Source of the DNA: Paraburkholderia sejongensis
GTDB taxonomy: Bacteria; Pseudomonadota; Gammaproteobacteria; Burkholderiales; Burkholderiaceae
Reading direction: 5' to 3'
NCBI RefSeq assembly: GCF_020880815.1
Contig: NZ_JAJITD010000005.1
Location: 186,001 to 250,000 of the forward strand
Length of the DNA stretch: 64,000 nucleotides
The notes under the pieces are model-generated. The model was given only the letters and a program-made list of their open reading frames with translations. It had not been told where the DNA came from and searched no databases. The position numbers and the translations under genes are program-made. Of the stretch, positions 1 to 11,056 are shown one piece after another (position 1 is the first letter of the stretch; each line of letters begins with the position of its first letter).

Positions 1-166
1 CGACGGCGACTACGCCGGCTTCTACATCGCATTGGCCGACGCGATCCAGAACGGCATCGCGTTCCCGGTCAGCGCTCAGGACGCGGTCGACGTGATGACG
101 ATCATCGATCTCGCCGCGCGTAGCTCCGAACAGGGCGTGCGGCTGCCGTTCGAGCGCATCCGCTGA
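1..166 (+). CDS. Gfo/Idh/MocA-family oxidoreductase, C-terminal fragment
   Basis: Only the last 54 codons are present; the reading frame enters from the left edge at base 2 and stops with TGA at 164-166. The residues form the usual C-terminal pattern of NAD(P)-dependent sugar or inositol dehydrogenases of the Gfo/Idh/MocA family: a YAGFYIALADAI helix, then a short segment with proline and a VDVMTIIDLAARSS helix. The substrate cannot be judged from this fragment. A terminator-like hairpin follows at 243-266, so transcription probably ends before the next gene. Confidence 0.6.
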   Translation, partial: DGDYAGFYIALADAIQNGIAFPVSAQDAVDVMTIIDLAARSSEQGVRLPFERIR

Positions 167-242
167 AGGCCGTCGCGGACTCGTGTCCGCGCGCTGCCGC
201 GCCGTTTTGTGTACCAAAAACGGCGCGGCCCGCCAGGCCAAG

Positions 243-266
243 AAAGCCCGTCCCACCGGGCTTTTC
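243..266 (+). terminator. intrinsic terminator after the oxidoreductase
   Basis: A GC-rich stem (AAAGCCCG / CGGGCTTTT) with a short loop and a T-rich right arm lies about 80 bases after the stop codon of the partial oxidoreductase gene. Confidence 0.65.
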
Positions 267-387
267 TGACATTTCCGAAAGGAACATAACGTTACAAATT
301 CGGCCGCTGCCGGGTCAGCGAACAGCCGCCATCAGCCGTTGCTACCGACGTAGCTCCACCCAATCGACAACGACTCCGGGAGAATTC

Positions 388-738
388 ATGTCTCGTTTCA
401 TCCGTGCCCTTGCCGCGTGCGCGCTGCTCACGTCCGTCGCCGCCTGCGTGGTGACACCTCCGCCGCCGGCGCATCCGGGTCCGACCGCCCAACAGATCGC
501 CGATCAGCGCCTGCGTCAGGTCAATGGCCGCATCGACAGTCTCGCGCGCCGCATCGACAACCACGTGAATCAGGGCTACTACCCGCCGTCGCAAGGCGCG
601 TCGCTGCATCACCGGCTCGAGACGATCCGCCAGGAAGCGCGCGATATGGCCGCACAGCACGGCGGCGGTCTGACGGCCGAAGAACAGCGGGTGCTGAACC
701 AGGAACTGGACAACGCGGCTCACGCGATCGGCGAGTGA
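388..738 (+). CDS. small lipoprotein, unknown function
   Basis: A 116-residue protein with a lipoprotein signal: Arg near the N-terminus, a hydrophobic stretch (residues 7-19) and a lipobox ending V-A-A-C with Cys20 as the lipidation site. A Pro-rich spacer (PPPPPAHPGP) follows, then an alpha-helical, Gln/Arg-rich region that could form a coiled coil. A GGGAG ribosome-binding site sits just before the ATG. It is probably anchored to the outer membrane from the periplasmic side. No enzymatic motif is visible. It is monocistronic, with terminators on both sides, and its role is unknown. Confidence 0.75.
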   Translation: MSRFIRALAACALLTSVAACVVTPPPPAHPGPTAQQIADQRLRQVNGRIDSLARRIDNHVNQGYYPPSQGASLHHRLETIRQEARDMAAQHGGGLTAEEQRVLNQELDNAAHAIGE

Positions 739-769
739 TCGGCTAGTAAGCAAGCGAAGCCGCGACACA

Positions 770-802
770 AGCGCGGGTCCTCACGGTCCCGCGCTTTTTT
801 TT
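770..802 (+). terminator. intrinsic terminator after the lipoprotein gene
   Basis: A perfect stem AGCGCGGG / CCCGCGCT with a loop of about eight bases is followed by a run of about nine T. It sits 32 bases after the lipoprotein stop and separates it from the glycine-riboswitch transcript. Confidence 0.85.
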
Positions 803-875
803 TGGCGTTCGCGCCGCGCCAGGGCCGCGTAACGCCCGCCCCCGCGAACGCCACCGCCTATGCCAGCGCCTTTAT

Positions 876-904
876 TTGACAAGCCCCCGGCCGTCGCGTA
901 AATT
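876..904 (+). promoter_or_regulatory. sigma70-type promoter of the glycine riboswitch / gcv operon
   Basis: TTGACA at 876-881 and TAAATT at 899-904 are separated by exactly 17 bases. The predicted transcript start, near 911, coincides with the beginning of the first glycine aptamer, which supports the call. Confidence 0.7.
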
Positions 905-912
905 CGCCGCAC

Positions 913-1202
913 GCGTCGGGAGAGCGCGCTGGCCGCTGAAAAATCGCAGGCCGCGCCGCCGAAGGGGCACACCCGCAAACTCTCAGGCAAAAGGACCGAC
1001 CGCGTCGAAAAACCCGCTTTCAAGGCGGTTTTTTCGCACTCTGGAGAGCGGCAGTAGCCATCGGCGTCGCACGTCGTGCACCGCTGGCAGGCTGCCCACC
1101 GAAGGGGCGCGCGTTTCACCGTGATGTGACCAAGCAGGCTCGCCCGCGAGCACGCCCCCGTCCCGGCAGCGCAATCTCTCAGGTATCGAGGACAGAGGGG
1201 TC
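913..1202 (+). promoter_or_regulatory. tandem glycine riboswitch upstream of gcvTHP
   Basis: Two glycine-aptamer cores are recognisable. Aptamer 1 (about 913-1001) has GGGAGAGCG, then GCCGAAGGGGCA, CTCTCAGGCAAAAGGACC and a closing P1 arm. Aptamer 2 (about 1038-1202) has CTGGAGAGCGG, ACCGAAGGGGCG, CTCTCAGGTAT and GACAGAGG. In aptamer 2 about 60 extra bases lie between the two conserved cores, an enlarged peripheral stem (1107-1170). The linker (1004-1034) can fold as an A-rich/T-rich hairpin followed by six T. Glycine riboswitches of this class sense surplus glycine and usually switch on the glycine cleavage genes that start 84 bases downstream. The RNA class is clear; exact ends are approximate. 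Confidence 0.92.
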
Positions 1203-1221
1203 ATGCACCAGCACACTCGCA

Positions 1222-1261
1222 GGCACAGCGCCGCGAGGCGTTGCGCCGCATGGCCTTTTTT
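1222..1261 (+). terminator. candidate expression-platform hairpin of the glycine riboswitch
   Basis: Eleven-base arms at 1222-1232 and 1237-1247, with one mismatch and one wobble pair, enclose a GCGA loop. A run of six T at 1256-1261 follows after a short GCATGGCC spacer. It sits between aptamer 2 and gcvT, where a glycine-controlled terminator would be expected. The T-run is offset from the stem, so control at translation initiation is also possible. Confidence 0.45.
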
Positions 1262-1285
1262 GTTTCGCGAGACGCCCGAGGCCCC

Positions 1286-2404
1286 ATGACCGAACTCAAA
1301 CACACCCCGCTCAACGCCGCTCACCGCGCGCTCAACGCCCGCATGGTCGATTTCGGCGGCTGGGACATGCCCGTCAACTACGGCTCGCAGATCGAAGAAC
1401 ATCGCGCGGTGCGCACCGACGCCGGCATGTTCGACGTCTCGCACATGTGCGTGGTCGATTTCACCGGCGAGCGCGTGCGCGCGTTCTTCGAATTCGCGCT
1501 GGCCAACAACGTCGCGAAGCTGCAAACGCCGGGCCGCGCGCTCTATTCCTGCATGCTGAACCCGAACGGCGGCGTGATCGACGACCTGATCGTCTATTAC
1601 TTCGCCGAAGACCACTTCCGCGTGGTCGTCAACGCCGGCACCGCGGACAAAGACATCGCGTGGTTCGGCCAGCTCAACGCCGAAGGCGAATACGGACTGA
1701 CGATCACGCCGCGCCGCGATCTGGCGATCGTCGCGGTGCAAGGCCCGAACGCCCGCGAAAAGTTCTGGCAGACCGTGCCGGCCGCGCGCGCCGCGACCGA
1801 AGCGCTGAAGCCGTTCAACGCGGCGCGCGTCGACGGTACGCCGTTCGGCGAGCTGACCGTCGCGCGCACCGGCTACACCGGTGAAGACGGCTTTGAAATC
1901 ATCGTCCCGGCGACCCACGTCGAAGCGCTGTGGAACGCATTGCAGGCACAAGGCGTGCGACCGGCCGGTCTCGGCGCGCGCGATACGCTGCGCCTCGAAG
2001 CCGGCATGAACCTGTACGGCCAGGATATGGACGACAACGTCTCGCCGCTGGACGCCGGCCTCGCATGGACCGTCGACCTCGCCGCGCCGCGCGACTTCGT
2101 CGGCAAGGGCAAGCTCGAAGCCGACGGCTCGCGCGCCGCCTTCGTCGGCCTGATCCTGCTGAAGGACAACGGCAAGGCCGCCGGCGTGCTGCGCGCGCAT
2201 CAGAAAGTCGTCACCGCGCACGGCGACGGCGAAATCACCAGCGGCACGTTCTCGCCGACGATGCAGGAATCGATCGCCTTCGCGCGCGTGCCCAAGGGCG
2301 TGCAGCCGGGCGACACCGTGCACGTCCAGATTCGCGACAAAGCCTGTCCCGCAAGCGTGGTAAAACTGCCGTTCGTGCGCAACGGCAAGGTGCTGGCGGT
2401 CTGA
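1286..2404 (+). CDS. gcvT: glycine cleavage system aminomethyltransferase (T protein)
   Basis: The T protein takes the aminomethyl group from lipoylated GcvH, releases ammonia and forms 5,10-methylene-tetrahydrofolate. The 372-residue product has the usual length and N-terminal FGGWDMPV motif (residues 23-30), and a folate-site Asp-Asp pair in [11 protein letters not shown] near residues 99-100. A longer frame begins upstream at 1241, but the ATG at 1286 (MTELKHTPL) is chosen because homologues start there and the extra codons overlap the riboswitch leader. It is the first gene of gcvT-gcvH-gcvP under the glycine riboswitch. Confidence 0.96.
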   Translation: MTELKHTPLNAAHRALNARMVDFGGWDMPVNYGSQIEEHRAVRTDAGMFDVSHMCVVDFTGERVRAFFEFALANNVAKLQTPGRALYSCMLNPNGGVIDDLIVYYFAEDHFRVVVNAGTADKDIAWFGQLNAEGEYGLTITPRRDLAIVAVQGPNAREKFWQTVPAARAATEALKPFNAARVDGTPFGELTVARTGYTGEDGFEIIVPATHVEALWNALQAQGVRPAGLGARDTLRLEAGMNLYGQDMDDNVSPLDAGLAWTVDLAAPRDFVGKGKLEADGSRAAFVGLILLKDNGKAAGVLRAHQKVVTAHGDGEITSGTFSPTMQESIAFARVPKGVQPGDTVHVQIRDKACPASVVKLPFVRNGKVLAV

Positions 2405-2466
2405 ACGGCCGGCGCACGCCTCCCCTAATTCCAATCAACACCGAACAAACCGCATAGGAGCATCCG

Positions 2467-2847
2467 ATGAGCATCCCGGCCGATCTGAAATACACCGAAT
2501 CGCACGAATGGGTTCGCACCGAAGCCGACGGCACGCTGACCGTCGGCATCACCGACCACGCGCAGGAAGCGCTCGGCGATATCGTCTTCTTCGAAGTCCA
2601 GGAACTGAACAAGTCCGTCACGGCCGGCGACACCGTCGCCGTGATCGAGTCGGTGAAGGCCGCCTCCGACATCTACGCGCCGGTCTCGGGCGAGATCATC
2701 GAAGCGAACACCGCCGTGTCCGATTCGCCGGACTCGGTCAACAGCGCGCCGTACGAGAGCTGGCTGTTCAAGATCAAGCCGGCCGCCGACGCGACGCTGG
2801 ATCGCCTGATCGACGCCGACGCGTACGCGAAGTCGATCGGCGCCTGA
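2467..2847 (+). CDS. gcvH: glycine cleavage system H protein
   Basis: A 126-residue lipoyl carrier that shuttles the aminomethyl intermediate between GcvP, GcvT and dihydrolipoamide dehydrogenase. The lipoyl-lysine is Lys64 in ESVKAASD, the same position as in E. coli GcvH. An AGGAG site precedes the ATG, and the gene starts 62 bases after gcvT. Length and motif leave little doubt. Confidence 0.97.
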   Translation: MSIPADLKYTESHEWVRTEADGTLTVGITDHAQEALGDIVFFEVQELNKSVTAGDTVAVIESVKAASDIYAPVSGEIIEANTAVSDSPDSVNSAPYESWLFKIKPAADATLDRLIDADAYAKSIGA

Positions 2848-2940
2848 GTCAGCATCTAACGCAGCGCCTGAGTCACATTCTGTTTTAACCGTCAGGTGCG
2901 GCGCCCGCGAAAAGCGCGCGCCGCATCGCCAGGAACACCC

Positions 2941-5877
<2,937 letters not shown>

Positions 5878-5894
5878 GCGCGACAGCGCGCGCG

Positions 5895-5950
5895 GCGCCC
5901 GTCGCCGGTTCCGGCAGCAGTATGCCGGGGCGGGCGACGGGCGCTTCTGT
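5895..5950 (+). terminator. terminator-like hairpin after gcvP
   Basis: Twelve-base arms at 5895-5906 and 5933-5944 pair perfectly around a loop of 26 bases that can itself fold. A short T-containing tail (TTCTGTTGTT) follows. It closes the gcvTHP transcript and separates it from the alginate-lyase-like gene. Confidence 0.6.
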
Positions 5951-6009
5951 TGTTCGCGCCCGCAACCGGCTAACATCACACACCGAATCAGCCTAACGAG
6001 GAGTTCCGC

Positions 6010-7140
6010 ATGGCGCGACAGGTGCGATCGATGCAAAGCCGGCCCGAAGCCATCCCAGCCCATTCGTGGCGGTCCACCTGCGCGGTGCTGCTGGCCGGCG
6101 CGGCAACGCTGCTGCCGCTGCGCGAAGCGCAGGCCGCGATGAATTTCTGCGCGGCGCCCGCGTTGCAGACCAGCGAGCGCACCAATGCCGACCCCGGCGT
6201 GAAAGCACTCGTCAGCAACGTGCAGGCCCGTCTGAACGAGCAGCCGCACGCGCTCGCGAAGTTGCATACCGAGGGCACGCTGCCGCACGAAGGCATCTAC
6301 GATCAGAGCGTCGAAGCGCAAAAGGATCTCGATCTGCTGCGCGACGCCGCGCTCGCGTGGCGCGCGACCAGTGACGAGCGGTTCCTGAAGCTGGTCGACC
6401 GGCTGCTGTATGCATGGGTCACGACCTATCAGCCGAGCTTCAATCCGATTGACGAAACCCATTTCGAAGGTCTGATCCTCGCGTACGACATGACCGCCAG
6501 CGCGCTGCCGGTGAAAACCCGCAACGCGGCGATGGCGTTCCTGACCAGGCTCGCGAACGGCTACATCGAGCAGATCGACGCGCAGCCACGGCCGCTGACC
6601 GGCACCTTCCGCAACAATTGGCAGAGTCACCGGATCAAGCTGATCGCGATGGCCGCGTTCACGCTCGACAACCGCAAGATGATCAATACCGCGCAGCGGC
6701 TGTTCGTCGAGCACATCGGCGACAACATCGCGCCGGACGGCGCCACGATCGACTTCGGCGAACGCGACGCGCTGCACTACGTGACCTACGACCTGCAGCC
6801 GCTCGTCACTGCCGCGCTCGCCGCGCGCCGTCACAACCGCAACTGGCTGCAGGAAAAGGGCGCCAACGGCGCGACGCTGCTCGCCGCGCTGAACTGGCTG
6901 GTGCCGTTCGCGACCGGCAGCCAGACCCACGAGGAATTCGTGCATTCGAACGTGCCGTTCGATGCGAAACGTCGCGAAGCCGGCTTGCCCGGCTATTCGG
7001 GTCAGTGGGACCCGAAGAACGCGACGGAACTGTTTCACCTGGCGGCGCGTCTCGATGGACGCTTTACGCCAGTCGCGCTGCAGCTAGCACCGACGCCGCC
7101 CGCGTGGCTCGCCGTGTGTCTGCCGCTGCCGGCGCGCTAA
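6010..7140 (+). CDS. secreted alginate lyase family protein (PL5-like)
   Basis: A 376-residue protein with an N-terminal signal sequence (hydrophobic residues 24-37, likely cleavage after the AQA ending at residue 42) and an all-helical alginate-lyase type domain. The conserved block reads NNWQSHR at residues 202-208 (His207), and a Tyr lies at 257 in HYVTYDL. These positions are close to the catalytic His202 and Tyr256 of P. aeruginosa AlgL, although AlgL has NNHSYW where this protein has NNWQSHR. The family cleaves uronic-acid polysaccharides by beta-elimination in the periplasm. No alginate-synthesis genes are nearby, so the true polymer is uncertain. GAGGAG precedes the ATG. It lies between gcvP and sdaA on the same strand. 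Confidence 0.7.
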   Translation: MARQVRSMQSRPEAIPAHSWRSTCAVLLAGAATLLPLREAQAAMNFCAAPALQTSERTNADPGVKALVSNVQARLNEQPHALAKLHTEGTLPHEGIYDQSVEAQKDLDLLRDAALAWRATSDERFLKLVDRLLYAWVTTYQPSFNPIDETHFEGLILAYDMTASALPVKTRNAAMAFLTRLANGYIEQIDAQPRPLTGTFRNNWQSHRIKLIAMAAFTLDNRKMINTAQRLFVEHIGDNIAPDGATIDFGERDALHYVTYDLQPLVTAALAARRHNRNWLQEKGANGATLLAALNWLVPFATGSQTHEEFVHSNVPFDAKRREAGLPGYSGQWDPKNATELFHLAARLDGRFTPVALQLAPTPPAWLAVCLPLPAR

Positions 7141-7167
7141 CCCTTCACTTATCGGCAGGAGCAGTAG

Positions 7168-8556
7168 ATGGCAGTCAGCGTTTTCGATCTCTTCAAAATC
7201 GGCATCGGTCCGTCGAGTTCGCATACGGTCGGACCGATGCGCGCGGCGCTGATGTTCGTCCAGGGACTTGAGCGCGACGGGCTGCTCGATAAGGTTGCTT
7301 CGGTCAAAGCGGAGCTGTACGGCTCGCTCGGCGCGACCGGCAAGGGCCACGGCACGGATCGCGGCGTGATGCTCGGCCTGCTCGGCGACGCGCCCGATAC
7401 CGTCGATCCGGACACGATCGCGCAACGGCTCGACGCGGTGCGCACGTCGCGCAAGCTCGCGCTGCTGGGCACGCACGAGGTGCCGTTCGTGCACAAGGAG
7501 CACATCGCGTTTTATCGTCAGGCGCTGCCCGAGCATCCGAACGGCCTGAAGCTGTACGCGTTCGACGCCCAACGCGCGACGCTGCGCGAGGCGACCTATC
7601 TGTCGGTCGGCGGCGGCTTCGTCGTGACGGCCGGCGCGCCGAATACGAAGGTGCTGTCCGCGGTCGACCAGTTGCCGCATTCGTTTCGCAGCGGGAATGA
7701 ATTGCTCGCGCTGTGCGAGTCGACCGGCAAGAGCATCGCGCAACTGATGTGGGAAAACGAGCGCGTGTGGCACAGCGAGGAAGAAACCCGCGCGGGGCTG
7801 CTGAAGATCTGGGACGTGATGCAATCGTGCGTATCGCGCGGCTGCGGGATCAATAACCCCGATGCCGACGGCAATCTGCCCGGCCCGTTCCAGGTGAAGC
7901 GGCGCGCGCCGCAGCTGTATCGCGCGTTGACCGGGCATCCGGAGCGCGCGTTGCAGGACCCGCTGTCGATGGTCGACTGGATCAATCTGTACGCGATCGC
8001 CGTCAACGAGGAAAACGCCGCCGGCGGCCGGGTCGTCACCGCGCCGACCAACGGCGCGGCCGGCATCATTCCGGCGGTGCTGCATTACTACACGCGCTTC
8101 ATGCCGAGCGCGAACGAGCAGGGCGTGATCGACTTCCTGATGACCGCGGCCGCGATCGGCATTCTGTACAAGCTGAACGCGTCGATTTCCGGTGCGGAAG
8201 TGGGGTGCCAGGGCGAAGTCGGCGTCGCGTGCTCGATGGCCGCGGGCGCGCTCGCCGCGGTGATGGGCGGCACGCCGAAGCAGGTCGAGAATGCCGCCGA
8301 AATCGGCATGGAGCACAACCTCGGGCTCACCTGCGATCCGGTCGGCGGGATGGTGCAGATTCCGTGCATCGAACGCAATGCGATGGCGTCGGTGAAAGCG
8401 GTCAACGCCGCGCGCATGGCGCTGCGCGGCGACGGCAGCCACTACGTGTCGCTCGACTCGGTGATCAAGACGATGCGCGAGACCGGCGCCGATATGAAGA
8501 CCAAGTACAAGGAAACCTCGCGCGGCGGGTTGGCGGTGAATATCGTCGAGTGTTGA
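7168..8556 (+). CDS. sdaA: L-serine ammonia-lyase (iron-sulfur L-serine dehydratase)
   Basis: Converts L-serine to pyruvate and ammonia with a [4Fe-4S] cluster. The 462-residue single-chain form starts with [21 protein letters not shown] and keeps Cys347, Cys389 and Cys400. Their spacing of 42 and 11 matches the cluster ligands Cys343, Cys385 and Cys396 of E. coli SdaA. An additional Cys355 lies in the same region. Its ATG follows the upstream stop by 27 bases with an AGGAG site. Next to gcvTHP it completes a glycine to serine to pyruvate route, if serine hydroxymethyltransferase is supplied elsewhere. Confidence 0.95.
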   Translation: MAVSVFDLFKIGIGPSSSHTVGPMRAALMFVQGLERDGLLDKVASVKAELYGSLGATGKGHGTDRGVMLGLLGDAPDTVDPDTIAQRLDAVRTSRKLALLGTHEVPFVHKEHIAFYRQALPEHPNGLKLYAFDAQRATLREATYLSVGGGFVVTAGAPNTKVLSAVDQLPHSFRSGNELLALCESTGKSIAQLMWENERVWHSEEETRAGLLKIWDVMQSCVSRGCGINNPDADGNLPGPFQVKRRAPQLYRALTGHPERALQDPLSMVDWINLYAIAVNEENAAGGRVVTAPTNGAAGIIPAVLHYYTRFMPSANEQGVIDFLMTAAAIGILYKLNASISGAEVGCQGEVGVACSMAAGALAAVMGGTPKQVENAAEIGMEHNLGLTCDPVGGMVQIPCIERNAMASVKAVNAARMALRGDGSHYVSLDSVIKTMRETGADMKTKYKETSRGGLAVNIVEC

Positions 8557-8587
8557 GCCGCGTGCGCGGTGTTTGATAGCGGGTGAG

Positions 8588-8615
8588 AAACGCGGGCCTT
8601 CGGGTCCGCGTTTTT
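8588..8615 (+). terminator. intrinsic terminator after sdaA
   Basis: A perfect stem AAACGCGGGCC / GGTCCGCGTTT with a stable TTCG tetraloop, ending in five T. It lies 31 bases after the sdaA stop codon. Confidence 0.9.
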
Positions 8616-8748
8616 GTTTATGCGCTGCGCCATGACAGCGCCCACGTCCGCGGCGTAAGCTGTCGAAGCGCCGATCGGCCGCGGCAACACGTCGCGTCGA
8701 GGCGGCTCCATCCATCGCACTGATGCACTGCCAGGAGGTTTCTCCGTA

Positions 8749-10509
8749 ATGTCGCTGCCGAATGCTCCCGCTGCAAATTCCGCCGTCAATTCCTCCGCCA
8801 GTTCCGCTCCCACTTCCGCCGATGCTCGTACGACCGGCGCGCGGCTCGTCGTCGATGCGTTGCTCACGCATGGCGTCGAACGCGTCTTCTGCGTGCCCGG
8901 CGAAAGCTTTCTCGCGGTACTCGATTCGCTGCACGACGAGACCGGGCGAATTCAGACGATCGTCTGCCGTCACGAAGCCGCGGCCGCCAACATGGCCGAA
9001 GCGGTCGGCAAGCTGACCGGGCGCCCGGGCGTTGCGCTGGTCACGCGCGGACCGGGCGCGACGCATGCGTCGATCGGCGTGCACACCGCGTTTCAGGATT
9101 CGACGCCGATGATCCTGCTGATCGGGCAGTGCGCGCGCGAGCATCTCGATCGCGAGGCGTTTCAGGAAATCGACTACCGACGCATGTTCGGGCAGATGGC
9201 GAAGTGGGTCGCGCAGATCGACGACCCGAAACGGATCCCCGAGTATCTGAGCCATGCGTTTCATACGGCGACGTCGGGACGGCCCGGACCGGTGGTGCTG
9301 TCGTTGCCGGAAGACGTGCTGAGCGACGCGTGCGACGCGGTGCCCGGCGCGCCTGCCTATCAGCGCGTGGCGGCGTCGCCGTCGGCCGCGCAGATCGAGA
9401 AGCTGCGCGAGTTGCTTGAACGCGCGCAACGGCCGATGGTGATAGCCGGCGGCAGCGGCTGGACTTCGACCGCATGCGCGGACCTGCGTCGCTTTATCGA
9501 AACGTGGCAACTGCCGATCGGCCTCGCATTCCGCTTCCAGGATACGTTCGACAACGAGCATCCGAACTACGCAGGCGATGTCGGTCTCGGCATCAATCCC
9601 GCGCTCGCGCAACGCATCCGCGATGCCGATCTGCTGTTGACGCTCGGGCCGCGTCTCGGCGAGGCGACCACCAACGGCTACACGCTGCTCGACATTCCGA
9701 AAACGAAGCAGACGCTGGTGCATGTGCATCAGGGCGCGGAAGAATTGGGCCGCGTGTATGCGGCCGATCTCCCGATCGTCTCCGGGATGCCTGAGTTGGC
9801 GGCAATGCTCGCGGAGCTGAAACCGGCGTCGTCATCCGGGAAGCTCGCGTGGGCCGGGGCCGCTGAGGAAGCGCATCGCGCGTATCTGGAATGGCGCAAG
9901 CCCCGCGCGATTCCGGGCGACGTGCAGATGGGCGAAGTGATCCAGCAGCTGCGCGCGCACCTGCCAGACGACGCAATCCTGACCAACGGCGCCGGCAATT
10001 ACGCGACGTGGCTGCATCGGCATTTTTCGTATCGACACTTTCGCTCGCAACTCGCGCCGACCAGCGGCGCGATGGGCTACGGCGTGCCGGCCGCGGTCGC
10101 GGCCAAGTCGCTGTATCCGCAGCGCGCGGTGGTCGCGCTGGCCGGCGACGGCTGCTTCATGATGGCCGCGCAGGAACTGGCGACCGCGATGCAGTACGAC
10201 CTGCGGGTGCTGTTCATCGTCGTCAACAACAGCCACTTCGGCACGATCCGCATGCACCAGGAGCGGCATTATCCGCATCGCGTGCATGGCACCGGTCTCA
10301 CCAATCCGGACTTCGCGGCGTTCGCGCGCTCGTTCGGCGCGCATGGGGAAACGGTCGAGCGCACTGAGGATTTTCTGCCGGCGCTGGAACGCGCGCTCGC
10401 GTCGCAATTGCCGGCGTTGATCGAGATCCGGATGCCGCAGGAAGCGAGCACGCCGGCGGCGACGCTCGAACAGATTCGCGAGCAGGGGAGGAAGATGCGG
10501 GGGGAGTAG
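8749..10509 (+). CDS. thiamine diphosphate-dependent enzyme, acetolactate synthase large-subunit family
   Basis: A 586-residue ThDP enzyme with the three-domain layout of the acetohydroxyacid synthase superfamily. The N-terminal pyrimidine-binding domain carries the cofactor-activating Glu76 in CRHEAAAANMAEA. The ThDP/Mg signature runs from GDG at 466-468 to NN at 493-494 near the C-terminus. A low-complexity Ser/Ala-rich stretch fills the first 25 residues. No small regulatory subunit lies beside it, so it is probably not the biosynthetic IlvBN enzyme; a decarboxylase or ligase for another 2-oxo acid is possible. An AGGAGG site precedes the ATG. The substrate is unknown. Confidence 0.8.
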   Translation: MSLPNAPAANSAVNSSASSAPTSADARTTGARLVVDALLTHGVERVFCVPGESFLAVLDSLHDETGRIQTIVCRHEAAAANMAEAVGKLTGRPGVALVTRGPGATHASIGVHTAFQDSTPMILLIGQCAREHLDREAFQEIDYRRMFGQMAKWVAQIDDPKRIPEYLSHAFHTATSGRPGPVVLSLPEDVLSDACDAVPGAPAYQRVAASPSAAQIEKLRELLERAQRPMVIAGGSGWTSTACADLRRFIETWQLPIGLAFRFQDTFDNEHPNYAGDVGLGINPALAQRIRDADLLLTLGPRLGEATTNGYTLLDIPKTKQTLVHVHQGAEELGRVYAADLPIVSGMPELAAMLAELKPASSSGKLAWAGAAEEAHRAYLEWRKPRAIPGDVQMGEVIQQLRAHLPDDAILTNGAGNYATWLHRHFSYRHFRSQLAPTSGAMGYGVPAAVAAKSLYPQRAVVALAGDGCFMMAAQELATAMQYDLRVLFIVVNNSHFGTIRMHQERHYPHRVHGTGLTNPDFAAFARSFGAHGETVERTEDFLPALERALASQLPALIEIRMPQEASTPAATLEQIREQGRKMRGE

Positions 10510-10524
10510 GGGGGTGCGCGGCAT

Positions 10525-10578
10525 GCGTGGTGAAGGGGCACACCACGCGCGAAGCCTGCGGGTTAATCACCCGTAGGC
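10525..10578 (+). terminator. two hairpins between convergent genes
   Basis: Hairpin one pairs GCGTGGTG (10525-10532) with CACCACGC (10541-10548). Hairpin two pairs ten bases (10554-10563) with 10569-10578 around TAATC, including one G-T pair. Neither has a long T-run. They lie between the convergent ThDP-enzyme gene and the zinc-ribbon gene and probably limit read-through. Confidence 0.45.
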
Positions 10579-10632
10579 GCTTTGGTGAGCCTTGGACGGG
10601 CACTACGCTTGAAAGCCGCCTGCGAGCGACGC

Positions 10633-10863
10633 CTAGGCTCTGACCTGCTTTCGCCGCGCTTCAAGGATCGCGGGAGTCGCCTGTGCAGGCACCGCGATAA
10701 CTCGATCGCAAATGTCACAAACCGCCGCCAGGACATGCTTCACCTCGCCGCTGCCGTCACTGAATGGCACGTCACGCGGCCGAAACGTCGTGCTCACCAA
10801 CTGGTTGCAGTGAGAGCAGATGGCGTTGCTCGTTTCGCTCTCGTCGTAGAGCTTCGTCTTCAT
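10633..10863 (-). CDS. small zinc-ribbon protein, unknown function
   Basis: A 76-residue protein with two CxxC knuckles, Cys16-x2-Cys19 and Cys49-x2-Cys52, separated by 29 residues, the pattern of a four-cysteine zinc ribbon. The core (ICSHCNQLVSTTF..R and VCDICDRVIAVP) resembles the N-terminal zinc domain of YgiT/MqsA-type proteins. The helix-turn-helix domain of MqsA antitoxins is missing and no toxin gene sits beside it. The gene is isolated: convergent with the ThDP enzyme on one side and facing a terminator on the other. The ribosome-binding site is weak. Coding status is supported by the paired Cys motifs; the function is not known. Confidence 0.65.
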   Translation of the reverse strand: MKTKLYDESETSNAICSHCNQLVSTTFRPRDVPFSDGSGEVKHVLAAVCDICDRVIAVPAQATPAILEARRKQVRA

Positions 10864-10996
10864 AGGTTCACTCGTTGATGCACGCTAATGAACGCGTCTT
10901 CGTGATGTCAGCGGAGATTGTCACCGAACTTTTTTTCGGGAGAAGCCGAATATCGGAGGGGAGGCGAGCCACAGCCGCACACCCGGACAGCCAATA

Positions 10997-11024
10997 AAAA
11001 AACCCCGCCGAAGCGGGGTTTTTT
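10997..11024. terminator. bidirectional intrinsic terminator
   Basis: A perfect AAAAAACCCCGC / GCGGGGTTTTTT stem with a CGAA loop has an A-run on one side and a T-run on the other, so it can end transcripts from either strand. It is best placed to terminate the minus-strand binding-protein gene whose stop lies at 11057. Confidence 0.85.
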
Positions 11025-11056
11025 CATCGTCGCCAAAGCGAACAACACAACAAAGC

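Noticed and set aside
7084..9729. An 881-codon minus-strand open frame opposite sdaA and the ThDP enzyme gene
   Set aside because: Same artefact of high GC content; low-complexity composition and no ribosome-binding site or family motif.
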